This document shows, one piece after another, positions 43,539-53,196 of a stretch of DNA of 64,000 nt. Numbering within the stretch: position 1 is the stretch's first letter; every line of letters begins with the position of its first letter. Origin of the DNA: Pseudorhodobacter sp. E13 (GTDB taxonomy: Bacteria; Pseudomonadota; Alphaproteobacteria; Rhodobacterales; Rhodobacteraceae). Both the position numbers and the translations under genes were made by a program. The stretch is taken from assembly GCF_003991405.1 (NCBI RefSeq), contig NZ_RPEN01000158.1, positions 372,001 through 436,000 of the forward strand, read 5' to 3'. The notes beneath the pieces were generated by a model. The model searched no databases. It was not told where the DNA came from and saw only the letters and a list, made by a program, of their open reading frames with translations.

Positions 43539-45551
43539 TCACGCCACGTCCAGCAGCCCGCGCCCTTTCAGCAAAGGCTCTACCCCCGGCATCCGGCCGC
43601 GGAATTGCGTATACAGCGCCTCGGCATCCTGCGATCCCCCGGCCGACAGGATGAACTTTTCCAACCGCGCCGCCACGTCGGGGTCGAACGCATCACCGGC
43701 CTCCTCAAAAGCGGCAAAGGCATCGGCGTCCATCACCTCGGACCACATGTAGGAATAATAGCCCGAGGAATAGCCGTCGCCAGAAAACACATGCGCGAAA
43801 TGCGGCGTGGCATGGCGCATCCGGATCGCATACGGCAGGCCGATCTGGGCCAGCACTTCGGCCTGTTTTGCCATCGGATCGGCAGGGGCCGCGCCTTCGT
43901 GGAAGGCCAGATCAACCAAGGCACTGGCCAAGAACTCCACCGTGGCAAACCCTTGGTCATAGGTTCCCGCCGCCAGCAGGCGTTCCAGCATATCGGCGGG
44001 CATCGCCTCCCCGGTTTTCACATGGCGGGCGTGTTTTTCCAGCACTTCTGGCACTTCCAGCCAATGCTCATACAACTGGCTCGGCAGTTCCACGAAATCC
44101 CGCGCCACGGAGGTGCCGGAAATAAAGCCATAAGTCACATCCGACAACATCTGATGCAGCGCATGGCCGAATTCGTGGAACAGGGTGCGCGCATCGTCAT
44201 AGGATAGCAGCGCAGGCTCCCCCTTGGCGAAATTGCACACATTCACCACGATGGGGCGCACATCGCCGCCCAGCTTTTTCTGCGACCGCATGGCCGAGCA
44301 CCACGCGCCCGAGCGTTTGGAGCCGCGCGCGAAGTAATCCCCGATGAACACCGCAATATGGCGGCCCTCGCGCGTCACCTCCCATGCCCGCGCATCCGCG
44401 TGATAAAGCGGTGCGTCCAGTTCCCGAAACTCCAACCCGAACAAGCGGTTGGCGCAATCAAACTGTGCCGCCAGCATCGCCTCCAGCGACAGATATGGCT
44501 TCAGCACCGCCTCATCCAGATCATGTTCCGCCTTGCGGCGTTTCTCGGAATAATAGCGCCAGTCCCATGGCTCCAACGGGCCATTGATGCCTTCGGCCTG
44601 CATCATCGCCTCCAGCACGGCGGCATCGGCTTCGGCCTTGGCCTTGGCAGGTTTCCACACCCGCATCAGCAAATCGCGCACGGCTGCCGGGGTTTTGGCC
44701 ATTTCCGGTTCCAGCTTGAAATCGGCAAAGCTGGCGTAGCCCAGCAGCTTTGCCCGCTCTTCGCGCAGGGCCAAGGTTTCCGCCGCAATCGCGCGATTGT
44801 CATTGGCATTGCCATTCTCACCCCGCGCGACCCACGCCTCATAGGCTTTTTGCCGCAACTCCCGCCGGGGCGAAAATTGCAAAAATGGAACAATAAGTGA
44901 GCGGTTGAGCGTAATAACCGGGCCAGAAACACCCTTTTCCGAACCTGCGGCCCGGGCACTGGCGATCACGAAATCGGGCAGGCCTTGCAGATCGGCCTCG
45001 GCCACTTCCATGAACCAATCGCGTTCATCGGCCAGCAGGTTCTGGCTGAATTGTGTGCCCAGCACCGCAAGCCGCGCTTTTACCGCTGTCAGCCGCTCTG
45101 CCGCATCGCCGCGCAATTGCGCGCCAGAGCGGATGAACATCCGCCGATACAAATCCAGCACCCGCAATTGCTCCGCCCCCAAGCCTTCGCGCGCCCGCCA
45201 GACCGCTTCGATCCGGGCAAAAAGCGCTTCGTTATTGGTGACTTCGGATGAAAACGCGCTCATCTTCGGGGCCAGATCGCGTTGCAAGGCCTCGCGCGCG
45301 GGGGTGCTGTCGGCGCCGGCGAGGTTGTAAAACACACCTGCCACCCGGTCCAATGTGGCCTCGGCCTGTTCCATCGCCTCGATCACATTGGCGAAATCGG
45401 GGGTGGCGGGGTTTTCGGCAATGGCTTTGATATTGGCGCGGGCCTCGGCCAAGGCGGCGTCAAAGGCGGGGGCGAAATCGGCGTCCGTCAGGGCGGCAAA
45501 GGGCGGCAGCGCGAATTCGGCAGTCCAGTCGGACAAAAGCGGGTTGGTCAT
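43539..45551 (-). CDS. M3-family oligopeptidase / peptidyl-dipeptidase (Dcp-like)
   Basis: The 670-residue product has the zinc site DARTLFHEFGHALHQML (HExxH) with a downstream Glu in DFVELPSQLYEHW, and M3 core features such as FNYY-like RYYSEKRRKAEHDLDE. It resembles Dcp and oligopeptidase A, which cut small peptides in the cytoplasm or periplasm. No signal peptide is seen. ATG 45551 (MTNPLLSDW) with GGAG upstream is chosen. It lies divergent from the CHAT gene. Confidence 0.94.
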   Translation of the reverse strand: MTNPLLSDWTAEFALPPFAALTDADFAPAFDAALAEARANIKAIAENPATPDFANVIEAMEQAEATLDRVAGVFYNLAGADSTPAREALQRDLAPKMSAFSSEVTNNEALFARIEAVWRAREGLGAEQLRVLDLYRRMFIRSGAQLRGDAAERLTAVKARLAVLGTQFSQNLLADERDWFMEVAEADLQGLPDFVIASARAAGSEKGVSGPVITLNRSLIVPFLQFSPRRELRQKAYEAWVARGENGNANDNRAIAAETLALREERAKLLGYASFADFKLEPEMAKTPAAVRDLLMRVWKPAKAKAEADAAVLEAMMQAEGINGPLEPWDWRYYSEKRRKAEHDLDEAVLKPYLSLEAMLAAQFDCANRLFGLEFRELDAPLYHADARAWEVTREGRHIAVFIGDYFARGSKRSGAWCSAMRSQKKLGGDVRPIVVNVCNFAKGEPALLSYDDARTLFHEFGHALHQMLSDVTYGFISGTSVARDFVELPSQLYEHWLEVPEVLEKHARHVKTGEAMPADMLERLLAAGTYDQGFATVEFLASALVDLAFHEGAAPADPMAKQAEVLAQIGLPYAIRMRHATPHFAHVFSGDGYSSGYYSYMWSEVMDADAFAAFEEAGDAFDPDVAARLEKFILSAGGSQDAEALYTQFRGRMPGVEPLLKGRGLLDVA

Positions 45552-45680
45552 GAATGTCTCCTTTCCCCGCAAGCTAGGCACAGCGCGGGGCTTCGTCCAG
45601 TGCGCGCGGGCGCGACCGCCCGGAATTCTCTGCCGAATTGTCACTTGACCCTGCCCCCGCGGGCCAAGCACAGTTGCCGC

Positions 45681-47321
45681 ATGTTACGCGCGTTTTTCCT
45701 TTGGCTTTTGTCCCTGACAGCCCCGGCAACCGCCTTCGCCAGCCCCTTGCTTGCCGACCCGATGGCGGAAAGCTTTGCCATGGCGCAGCGCGGCTATGCC
45801 TCCTCGGCGGGCAATGCCTTGCGCCAGATTGCCCTGCGCGCCGCCGCCACCGATCCCGCCCTTGCCCCAAGCTTGCGCGCGCGCCAAGACCAGACCGAGG
45901 CGCTGGCCCGTGCCGAACGCGCGCTGGCCGATGCGCTGGCCGCCAATGACCCCCGCGCCGTGGCGCGGCTCAGCGCCGAGGCTGCCGCCCTGCGCAACCA
46001 GATCGCCGCGCTGGAGGCAGATATCGCCCGCCGCTTTGACGGCTTTGCCAGCCTTGCCGCGCCCAACCCGCTGACCCTCGATCAGGCGCGGGCCTTGCTG
46101 GCCCCGGATGAGGCGCTGCTGTTCACCTTTGTCGCCAAGGACACGACTTTCGTGTGGTTTCTGCGGCAGGGTTTCACCGTTTGGCACCGCTTTCCGCATG
46201 GTCAGGCCGATCTGGCGCAGGTGGTGCAAGAGATTCGCGCGGGCCTTGGCGTCACAACCACCCCCACCCGCGCCGCAGCCCCGCTGGACGACAGCGCAGG
46301 CCCCGGCTTGCCCGTGTTTCGGCGCGACCTGACGCAGGCGCTGTATCGTTTGTTGCTGCAACCGGTGGGCGATGGCTTGGCAGGCGTGACCCATCTGATC
46401 GCGGTGACAGATGGCCCCTTGGCCGCCCTGCCTCTGCACCTGCTGACGACCGAGGCTGAGGACAGCAGCGCAACCAGCGACCCGGAGGCGCTGCGCCAAA
46501 CCGCTTGGCTGATCCGCGACATGGCGATCACCACGCTGCCCTCGGTCGAAAGCCTTGCGGCCTTGCGTGCCAATCCACCTGCGCCACGGCAGGAAAACCC
46601 GCGCTTGTTTGCTATGGGCGACCCGGTGCTGGGCCGCGCGCTGGCGCAGAAAACCGCACTGACGCGGGGCGGTCTGGGCGACCCTGCGGCGATTGCGGCG
46701 CTTGCCCCATTGCCCGGCACAGCGCGCGAATTGCGCAGCATCGCGGCCCAGTTTGCCCCCGAGGCGACGACCCTGAAACTGGCAGCAGAGGCGACCGAAA
46801 CCGCGCTGAACACGCCCGAGGCGCAAGCCGCCCTGTCGCAGGCCGATGTGGTGGTCTTTGCCACGCATGGGCTGGTGTCGGGAGAGTTGGGCCTGACGGA
46901 GCCCGCCTTGGTGCTGACCCCGCCCGAGATCGCGACCAGCGCCGATGATGGTTTGCTTTCGGCGTCGGAAATTGCGGGGCTGTCGCTGTCGGCCAGTTGG
47001 GTGATCTTGTCGGCATGCAACACAGCGGCCAGTGATGGTCGCGCCGATGCCGATGGGTTTTCCGGGCTGACACGGGCCTTTCTTTTGGCAGGGGCGCGGG
47101 GGCTTTTGGTGTCGCATTGGCCGGTGCGCGATGATGCCGCCGCCCGATTGACCACCACGGCGCTGGCCGAAATGGGGGCCGCGCCCGAAGGCCAGCCGTT
47201 GCGCCGGGCCGAGGCTTTGCGCCGCGCCATGCTGGCCCTGATGGCCGACAGCAGCGATGACAGCTTGGCGCATCCGTTTGCTTGGGCCCCCTTTGCCATG
47301 GTTGGGGAGGGGGGCTATTGA
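45681..47321 (+). CDS. Secreted CHAT-domain caspase-like protease
   Basis: The 546-residue product has a Sec signal (FFLWLLSLTAPATAFAS), a helical region (about 30-140), then a CHAT domain: H396 in VVFATHGLVSGELG and C446 in VILSACNTAASDG, 50 residues apart, as in the clan CD dyad, plus the conserved AFLLAGARGLLVSHWPVRD and C-terminal HPFAWAPFAMVG. CHAT proteases usually cleave after activation by a partner; here the next gene encodes a TPR-like exported protein overlapping by 4 bases. Export implies action in the periplasm or outside. Confidence 0.85.
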   Translation: MLRAFFLWLLSLTAPATAFASPLLADPMAESFAMAQRGYASSAGNALRQIALRAAATDPALAPSLRARQDQTEALARAERALADALAANDPRAVARLSAEAAALRNQIAALEADIARRFDGFASLAAPNPLTLDQARALLAPDEALLFTFVAKDTTFVWFLRQGFTVWHRFPHGQADLAQVVQEIRAGLGVTTTPTRAAAPLDDSAGPGLPVFRRDLTQALYRLLLQPVGDGLAGVTHLIAVTDGPLAALPLHLLTTEAEDSSATSDPEALRQTAWLIRDMAITTLPSVESLAALRANPPAPRQENPRLFAMGDPVLGRALAQKTALTRGGLGDPAAIAALAPLPGTARELRSIAAQFAPEATTLKLAAEATETALNTPEAQAALSQADVVVFATHGLVSGELGLTEPALVLTPPEIATSADDGLLSASEIAGLSLSASWVILSACNTAASDGRADADGFSGLTRAFLLAGARGLLVSHWPVRDDAAARLTTTALAEMGAAPEGQPLRRAEALRRAMLALMADSSDDSLAHPFAWAPFAMVGEGGY

Positions 47322-48769
47322 TCCGCGTCCTGCTTTTTCTGGCCGCGCTGGCGTTGCCCTTTGCGCCGCAGCCGGTTGCGGCCCAAACCACCGACCCCAC
47401 CGCGCTGACCGAAAGCTTCCGCGACCGCCGCGATGCCGGCGAAGCCCCCGGCGCGCTGGCGGCAGAGCTTGGCCCCCAGATCGCCGACCCACCCGCCGCC
47501 GACGGTTGGTTCGCCCCGCTGATCCTGCATGCCGAACTGCTGGCCGAGGCAGAGCAGTGGCAAGCCGCCTATGACGCCCTGATCCGGGCCGAGGGATATT
47601 TTTACACCGTCCCCGAGGCTGACCCGATGTTTCTGGACTGGATCCTGATCTTGCAGGGTCTGCGCCTTGCCGATCTGGGCCATTACGGCGATGCGGCAGA
47701 CAGGTTGGAGCCGCTGCTGCCCAGCGTTGCCGCGCTGTTTGGCGAAGGCGATCGTGCGGCGCTGTTGCAGGCGATTCCGATCTGGCGCGCGATCATGCTG
47801 CATGCCGAACCAGAGCGGGCCTTTGCCCAGTTGAACGCCGCCGTGGCCGCCTATGAATCCGGCAACCCCGGACAGGCCGAACCCTTGGCGCTGGGGCTGT
47901 TACTGCCGCGCGAAACGCTGGGCGATGAACCCCTGCCCTTTCTGATCACCGCGATGGCGCAATCGCTGTTGTCGCTGATCGCGGCAGATCGCGGGGCAGA
48001 GGCGATGGCCGATCAATTTGCCCGCAACGCCGTGGCGCTGCTGAGCGAACCGGAATGGCACGGCAGCGGCCCGTTGACCCTGCGCGCCCTGCCGCCAGAG
48101 CCGGAGTTCACCGATATGGCGGTCACGGTGCTTTTTGCCGCCGCAAGCCGCGCGCTGGACCAAAACGGCCCCCCCCGCGCCAAGGCCCTGATGGCGGCGA
48201 TGACGCCACTGGCCACCACACCGCAGCGCAAGGTCTATGTGTTGAACCTGCAAACCATCATGGCGGGCAATGCGCAGGATCTGGACGCGATGATTGATCT
48301 GAACCGCGCGCGGCTGGCGCTGTTGCAGGCCAACCCGCAGGCCGATCCGCTGGACCTTGAAACCAACGCCTTTGAATACCGCCTTCTCAGCGCGTTTCGC
48401 GATCTGAAGGCGGGCCAATCGGTTGATCTGGCGGCGCTGCAAGCGCAGGCCGGGGCTGTTGGGTCGGCGCTGCATGTCACCTTGTTCACCGATTTGCTGG
48501 TGACTTTGGGCAAAACCTATCTGGCCCCCGATCAGGTGCTGGTGCTGGCGCAGCAGGCGATTGACCAGCGCGACAAAACCACCGCCGCGCTGACCCAGTC
48601 GGAAACCGCGCGCGATGCCTATTTGCGCGCCGGTCGCGACCTGACGGAAACCTGGCTGAACGCGGCCTTCAACCTGACCCGCGCCGATATCGCTGCCTTT
48701 CCCCCCGCGCAGCTTGTCTGCTCGGATGAAACGGAGGCCGCGTTTTGCGTGGTCTGGTCTGCCGAATAA
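47318..48769 (+). CDS. Exported TPR-like repeat protein, partner of the CHAT protease
   Basis: From TTG 47318 (TTGA overlap with the CHAT stop) the 483-residue product has a signal peptide ending PVAAQ and then mainly alpha-helical repeats with TPR-like spacing (ILHAELLAEAEQWQAAYDALIRAEG; LGHYGDAADRLEPLL; SEPEWHGSG is a break). The cysteines near the end (VCSDETEAAFCVVW) could form a disulphide. It is likely a scaffold, substrate or regulator of the CHAT protease; no direct evidence. Confidence 0.75.
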   Translation: MIRVLLFLAALALPFAPQPVAAQTTDPTALTESFRDRRDAGEAPGALAAELGPQIADPPAADGWFAPLILHAELLAEAEQWQAAYDALIRAEGYFYTVPEADPMFLDWILILQGLRLADLGHYGDAADRLEPLLPSVAALFGEGDRAALLQAIPIWRAIMLHAEPERAFAQLNAAVAAYESGNPGQAEPLALGLLLPRETLGDEPLPFLITAMAQSLLSLIAADRGAEAMADQFARNAVALLSEPEWHGSGPLTLRALPPEPEFTDMAVTVLFAAASRALDQNGPPRAKALMAAMTPLATTPQRKVYVLNLQTIMAGNAQDLDAMIDLNRARLALLQANPQADPLDLETNAFEYRLLSAFRDLKAGQSVDLAALQAQAGAVGSALHVTLFTDLLVTLGKTYLAPDQVLVLAQQAIDQRDKTTAALTQSETARDAYLRAGRDLTETWLNAAFNLTRADIAAFPPAQLVCSDETEAAFCVVWSAE

Positions 48770-48839
48770 CCCACCCACAGGCGGCTTGCTTTACGTTCCC
48801 GCTTCGTTCATGGTTAAACAACCCTAAACGCTGGTTCCC

Positions 48840-49328
48840 ATGCCCCAGATGCAGCCTGCCCTTTTGCCCCCTGCCGCCCCGCTCAGCCCCGGCCAAAGGC
48901 TGGCGCGTGGCACATGCCGCCATCTGGCAGCCCTTGGCTTTGCCTGTGTCGAGGAATTGGTGCCAACCTCGGGCCTGCGCGTCGATGTCATGGCACTGGG
49001 ACCGAAGGGGGAGATTTGGGTGGTGGAGTGCAAATCCTCACGCGCGGATTTTCAGACCGATCGCAAATGGCGGGGCTATCTGGCGTGGTGCGACCGGTTT
49101 TTCTGGTCGGTGGATGCCGATTTCCCGGTAGAGATGTTGCCCGAAGAGACCGGGCTGATTTTCGCGGATGACTATGACGCCGAACTGATCCGCATGGCAC
49201 CAGAGACGAAACTGGCCGCGCCGCGCCGCAAGCTGGTGACGCAGATCTTTGCCCGCACGGCGGCACAGCGCCTGCAAGGGCTGCGCGATCCGGCCCCCGG
49301 CCGCGCGCTGCGCGGACCGTTGGGCTAA
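48840..49328 (+). CDS. MmcB-family DNA repair protein
   Basis: The 162-residue product matches MmcB: RLARGTCRHLAALGFACVEEL, RVDVMALGPKGEIWVVECKSSRADFQTDRKW, YLAWCDRFFWSVD. VDV...VECKS is a PD-(D/E)XK-like nuclease core (D49, E63, K65 region). MmcB is induced by mitomycin C in Caulobacter and helps survive DNA damage. ATG 48840 is chosen; ATG 48849 is also possible. It is convergent with the DUF6324-like gene. Confidence 0.85.
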   Translation: MPQMQPALLPPAAPLSPGQRLARGTCRHLAALGFACVEELVPTSGLRVDVMALGPKGEIWVVECKSSRADFQTDRKWRGYLAWCDRFFWSVDADFPVEMLPEETGLIFADDYDAELIRMAPETKLAAPRRKLVTQIFARTAAQRLQGLRDPAPGRALRGPLG

Positions 49329-49355
49329 GCCGCAGCCGCGCGCCCCAAAAGAATG

Positions 49356-49565
49356 TCAGCGCTTTTTCTTGCCGCCGCCATCGCCCATGGCCCGCGCGGC
49401 TGCGGCTGCGGCGCGCAATTCCTCGGCGATTTCTTCGGCTTCATCCGGGTCAAAATCCAGCGGCAATTCCACGCCGTCGCCTTCGACATAAAGGCGCACC
49501 ATGCCAAGACTTGTCGGCCCAATCTGCAAATTCGCCGCAATGTCACTTTGCTTGTCGATACCCAT
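49356..49565 (-). CDS. DUF6324-like small protein
   Basis: The 69-residue product begins MGIDKQSDIAANLQIGPTS and ends in an Ala-rich helix and a basic tail GGGKKKR. The pattern GMVRLYVEGDGVELPLDFDPDEAEEIA recalls DUF6324 proteins of Rhodobacteraceae. Function unknown. ATG 49565 has GGGGATAGG just upstream. Confidence 0.6.
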   Translation of the reverse strand: MGIDKQSDIAANLQIGPTSLGMVRLYVEGDGVELPLDFDPDEAEEIAEELRAAAAAARAMGDGGGKKKR

Positions 49566-49677
49566 GCCTATCCCCTGACCAAACTGGTTTTTTCCCGCAT
49601 AAACTGAACCCAAGCGACTGACAAGCGCTGCAAAGGGTCTTGCAATCACCCGAAACCCGGTCTAAATCGCCCCAAGT

Positions 49678-49754
49678 GCCGCGTTAGCTCAGTTGGTTAG
49701 AGCGCTTGATTGTGGATCAAGAGGTCCCCCGTTCGAGCCGGGGACGTGGTACCA
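49678..49754 (+). tRNA. tRNA-His (anticodon GUG)
   Basis: Acceptor GCCGCGT (49678-49684) pairs with ACGTGGT (49744-49750); D-arm GCTCAGTTGGTTAGAGC; anticodon arm CTTGA-TTGTGGA-TCAAG with GTG; T-arm CCCCG-TTCGAGC-CGGGG; A73 and CCA encoded. The base before position 1 is T, so no G-1 is encoded and position 73 is A not C, the known alphaproteobacterial variation. Confidence 0.97.
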
Positions 49755-49835
49755 TCCCCCCCTACGCATCGGAATTCGCTTGCAAAAGCACAGCAAAGGC
49801 ATAGCCTTTGGGGCACCAGACACAGGAGTCGCCCC

Positions 49836-49916
49836 ATGAAAATGTTCATCGCGCTTGGCCTTTTGACCCTGTTGTCTGCCTGTGGGGGCGGGGTGCCGCT
49901 GATTCCCCTGATCTAA
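49836..49916 (+). CDS. 26-residue lipoprotein
   Basis: ATG 49836, with CAGGAG seven bases upstream, opens a 26-codon frame ending at TAA. The product is a lipoprotein signal (IALGLLTLLSAC, lipobox LSAC) and then only GGGVPLIPLI. After processing only 11 residues would remain on the lipid. Such mini-lipoproteins are frequent in this group; function unknown. Confidence 0.6.
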   Translation: MKMFIALGLLTLLSACGGGVPLIPLI

Positions 49917-49988
49917 CGCATCACAGGGTCTTGGCCCCGGCGCGCGGTCTGGCTATGGTCCGGGTCCAACCCAAAAGACCGGAACAGC

Positions 49989-52331
49989 ATGACCCCAGAT
50001 CTCGCCGCTCGTATCGCCCGCCTTATCGCCTCGGAAATCGGGGCGAACCCTGCCCAAGTCAGCGCCGCCGTAGAGCTTTTGGATGGCGGGGCCACGGTGC
50101 CTTTCGTCGCCCGCTACCGCAAAGAGGTGACAGGCGGCCTTGATGACACGCAGCTGCGCAACCTTGATGAGCGTCTGACCTATCTGCGCGAATTGGAAGC
50201 CCGGCGCGCGGCGATTCTGTCCTCGATTTCGGAACAGGGCAAGCTGACCGATGATCTGACCGCCAGCCTGACAAAGGCCATGACCAAGGCCGAGCTGGAA
50301 GATATTTACCTGCCCTATAAGCCCAAGCGCCGCACCCGCGCGATGATTGCGCGCGAAAACGGGCTTGGCCCCTTGGCCGAGGCGCTGCTGGCCGACCGCA
50401 ACGCCGATCCGCAGGTGCTGGCCTCGGGCTATATCAATGCCGAAGTGCCGGATGTGAAAACCGCCCTTGAAGGCGCGCGCGATATCGTTGCCGAAGGACT
50501 GGCCGAAGATGCCACACTGCTGGGCAAACTGCGCAACCATATGAAATCAGTGGGCCGTCTGGCCGCCACGGTTGTCGCGGGCAAAGAGGCCGAAGGCGCC
50601 AAGTTTTCCGACTATTTCGCCCATTCCGAGCCGTGGCACTCTGCACCCTCGCACCGGGTTCTGGCGATGCTGCGCGGACGCAACGAAGGTTTCCTGACGC
50701 TGGACCTAGAGGTGGACCCGGACGCCCCGCGCGGCCAATCCCCTGCGGAACAGATGTGCGGCGCGGCTTTGCAAGCAGGTGGCACGGGCAAAGCCGACCA
50801 ATGGCTGCGCGAGGTGGCGGCATGGACATGGCGCATCAAGCTGAAAACCAGCCTGACGCTGGACCTGATGGGCGATCTGCGCGACCGCGCCGAGGCCGAG
50901 GCGATCCGGGTGTTTGCCCGCAACCTCAAGGATTTGCTGCTGGCCGCCCCGGCGGGGGGAAAGGCCACGATGGGGCTGGACCCCGGTATCCGAACGGGCG
51001 TCAAAGTGTGCGTGATCGACGCCACGGGCAAGCTGTTGGCCACCGATACCGTCTATCCGTTCCAGCCCAAGAACGATCTGCGCGGCGCACAGGTGGCAAT
51101 TGCGCAGATGATCGGCAAACACGGCGTCGGCCTGATCGCCATCGGCAATGGCACAGCATCCCGTGAAACCGAAAAGATGGTGGCGGACCTGTTGGCCGTG
51201 CTGCCCGCCACCGCGAAAAAGCCAACCAAGGTTGTGGTGTCCGAAGCAGGCGCCTCGGTCTATTCGGCCTCGGAACTGGCGGCCAAGGAATTCCCCGATC
51301 TCGACGTGTCGATCCGTGGCGCGGTCTCCATCGCGCGGCGTTTGCAGGACCCGCTGGCCGAATTGGTAAAGATCGAACCCAAAGCCATCGGCGTGGGCCA
51401 GTATCAGCATGACGTGGACCAGCACCGCCTTGGCCGCAGCCTTGAAGCGGTGGTCGAAGATGCGGTGAACGCGGTGGGCGTGGACCTGAACACCGCGTCT
51501 GCCCCCTTGCTGGCCCGTGTGTCCGGTGTCGGGCCGGGCTTGGCCGAGGCGATCGTGGCCCATCGCGATGCCAACGGCCCCTTTGCCAAACGGCGCGACC
51601 TGCTGAAAGTGGCGCGGCTGGGGCCGAAAGTGTTTGAACAGGCGGCAGGGTTCCTGCGGATTTCCGGCGGGGCGGAACCGCTCGATGCCTCCTCCGTGCA
51701 TCCCGAAGCCTATGATGTGGCGCGCAAGATCGTCGCTGCTTGTGGCCGCGACCTGCGAGAAGTGATGGGCTCACCAAAACTGGCGCAGCTTGACCCGATG
51801 GCCTTTGTCGATGAACGGTTCGGCCTGCCCACGATCAAGGACATTCTGTCGGAACTGGAAAAACCGGGCCGCGACCCGCGCCCGGAATTCAAAACCGCAA
51901 CCTTTGCCGAAGGTGTGGATGATATCAAAGACCTGAAACCCGGCATGATGCTGGAAGGCACGGTGACCAACGTGGCCGCCTTTGGGGCCTTTGTCGATAT
52001 CGGCGTGCATCAGGACGGGTTGGTCCATGTCAGCCAGCTTGCCGATAAATTCGTGTCTGACCCGCATGAGGTGGTGAAAGCCGGTGATGTGGTCAAGGTG
52101 CGGGTGGTCGAGGTGGATGTGCCGCGCAAGCGCATTGGCCTGACCATGAAAAAAGACAGCGGCGAGGCGCGCGACCAAGCCGCCGAGCGGCGCGCGGGAG
52201 GGGGCGGCCAGCGCCCTGCGGCAGGCAAAGGCAATGCGCCGCCCAAGCCCGCACAGATGCAAAGCGCCCCGAAATCCACGGGCGCGGCGAACCCCTTTGC
52301 CGATGCGCTGCGTGGCAAGTTCGGCAAATGA
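49989..52331 (+). CDS. tex: Tex-family RNA-binding transcription accessory protein
   Basis: The 780-residue product has the Tex order: N-terminal HTH/helical domain ([17 protein letters not shown]), YqgF-like domain ([17 protein letters not shown]), HhH domain ([24 protein letters not shown]) and a C-terminal S1 domain ([28 protein letters not shown]). The tail after residue 725 is low-complexity. Tex binds nucleic acids and the transcription apparatus. A strong terminator follows. Confidence 0.97.
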   Translation: MTPDLAARIARLIASEIGANPAQVSAAVELLDGGATVPFVARYRKEVTGGLDDTQLRNLDERLTYLRELEARRAAILSSISEQGKLTDDLTASLTKAMTKAELEDIYLPYKPKRRTRAMIARENGLGPLAEALLADRNADPQVLASGYINAEVPDVKTALEGARDIVAEGLAEDATLLGKLRNHMKSVGRLAATVVAGKEAEGAKFSDYFAHSEPWHSAPSHRVLAMLRGRNEGFLTLDLEVDPDAPRGQSPAEQMCGAALQAGGTGKADQWLREVAAWTWRIKLKTSLTLDLMGDLRDRAEAEAIRVFARNLKDLLLAAPAGGKATMGLDPGIRTGVKVCVIDATGKLLATDTVYPFQPKNDLRGAQVAIAQMIGKHGVGLIAIGNGTASRETEKMVADLLAVLPATAKKPTKVVVSEAGASVYSASELAAKEFPDLDVSIRGAVSIARRLQDPLAELVKIEPKAIGVGQYQHDVDQHRLGRSLEAVVEDAVNAVGVDLNTASAPLLARVSGVGPGLAEAIVAHRDANGPFAKRRDLLKVARLGPKVFEQAAGFLRISGGAEPLDASSVHPEAYDVARKIVAACGRDLREVMGSPKLAQLDPMAFVDERFGLPTIKDILSELEKPGRDPRPEFKTATFAEGVDDIKDLKPGMMLEGTVTNVAAFGAFVDIGVHQDGLVHVSQLADKFVSDPHEVVKAGDVVKVRVVEVDVPRKRIGLTMKKDSGEARDQAAERRAGGGGQRPAAGKGNAPPKPAQMQSAPKSTGAANPFADALRGKFGK

Positions 52332-52368
52332 AAAAAGGGCCCGGTCGCAATGACCGGGCCCTTTTTTG
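52331..52368 (+). terminator. Bidirectional rho-independent terminator after tex
   Basis: Six A, GGGCCCGGTC-GCAAT-GACCGGGCCC, then six T. Shared with the convergent exported-protein gene ending at 52381. Confidence 0.95.
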
Positions 52369-52380
52369 GTATCAAGTCAA

Positions 52381-53076
52381 TCAGTTGGTCAGCAGGTAAT
52401 AGCTGTTGCGCTTGCTGCCCTGATTCATGACCGAAACGTTGAAATACCCGTTCCAGCGCGGCACGAAATCGCAATAGAACTTGTCATAGACCCGCGCGGG
52501 GCAAGACACCCGATTGCCGTTTTCATCCGTTACAATCACCGACAAGGGCGCATCGCCATCGCCCGAGATACCGATCTCGGCATAGGAATTGCCGTAGAAC
52601 GGGATTTTCCAGACATCAATCGCACCCGCAGGCAAGCGGCTGAGCTGTCGCGAGGCACCACCGATACGGCCCCGCGCGCCTTCGGCCTCGATATCTTCAA
52701 TCAGGCCCAGAAGGGTTTCATCGCCCGCCGCAAATTCACGCGCCGAGGCCAGCATCATGGCCGCATCTGCCGGGGCATCGGCCACATCGGCCTCTTCGGT
52801 GACACCGTCAGCGGGCTTCTGCTCGCCTTCCCGCTCTACATCCGTCATCTGCACGCCTGCGGCCAGCTTTGCCGCTGTCAGTGCCAGCAGCGCGTCCTTG
52901 TTGGTCAGGCTGAGGGCATAAAGCCCCTGCGCCATGTCAAATTGCGCCACGCCGCCGGGTTGGCCGGTTGCGGCCTCGTCCATGTTCAAACCGGTTTTAT
53001 CTTGCGCGAAACCGGGCGCGGCAAAGGCAACCAGTGCTGTCGTCGCAAGGATGGTTGAAAAGCTCTTAAAGGTCAT
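52381..53076 (-). CDS. Exported protein of unknown function
   Basis: The 231-residue product has a Sec signal ending GFAQD. The middle is acidic with EEADVADAPADAAMM. The last 75 residues (AIDVWKIPFYGNSYAEIGISGDGDAPL, VTDENGNRVSCPARVYDKFYCDFVP, YYLLTN) look like a pre-peptidase C-type beta-sandwich with two Cys that may pair. I do not recognise a named family. It has its own promoter region (53077-53196) and shares the tex terminator. Confidence 0.75.
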   Translation of the reverse strand: MTFKSFSTILATTALVAFAAPGFAQDKTGLNMDEAATGQPGGVAQFDMAQGLYALSLTNKDALLALTAAKLAAGVQMTDVEREGEQKPADGVTEEADVADAPADAAMMLASAREFAAGDETLLGLIEDIEAEGARGRIGGASRQLSRLPAGAIDVWKIPFYGNSYAEIGISGDGDAPLSVIVTDENGNRVSCPARVYDKFYCDFVPRWNGYFNVSVMNQGSKRNSYYLLTN

Positions 53077-53196
53077 AATTCTGGTTCCTTCCTGAAGAAT
53101 GCCACCGATGGGGCGGGGTTGCCCATGGATATAAGCCTTCTATAGCAGGAGTTCGCGTTTTGTAGGTAGTGACAATTTCCGTCATCTGCCGCGCGA

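Noticed and set aside
45684-47492. Long minus-strand frame opposite the CHAT gene
   Set aside because: Gln/Arg/Gly-rich shadow; the CHAT His/Cys dyad and signal peptide define the real strand.
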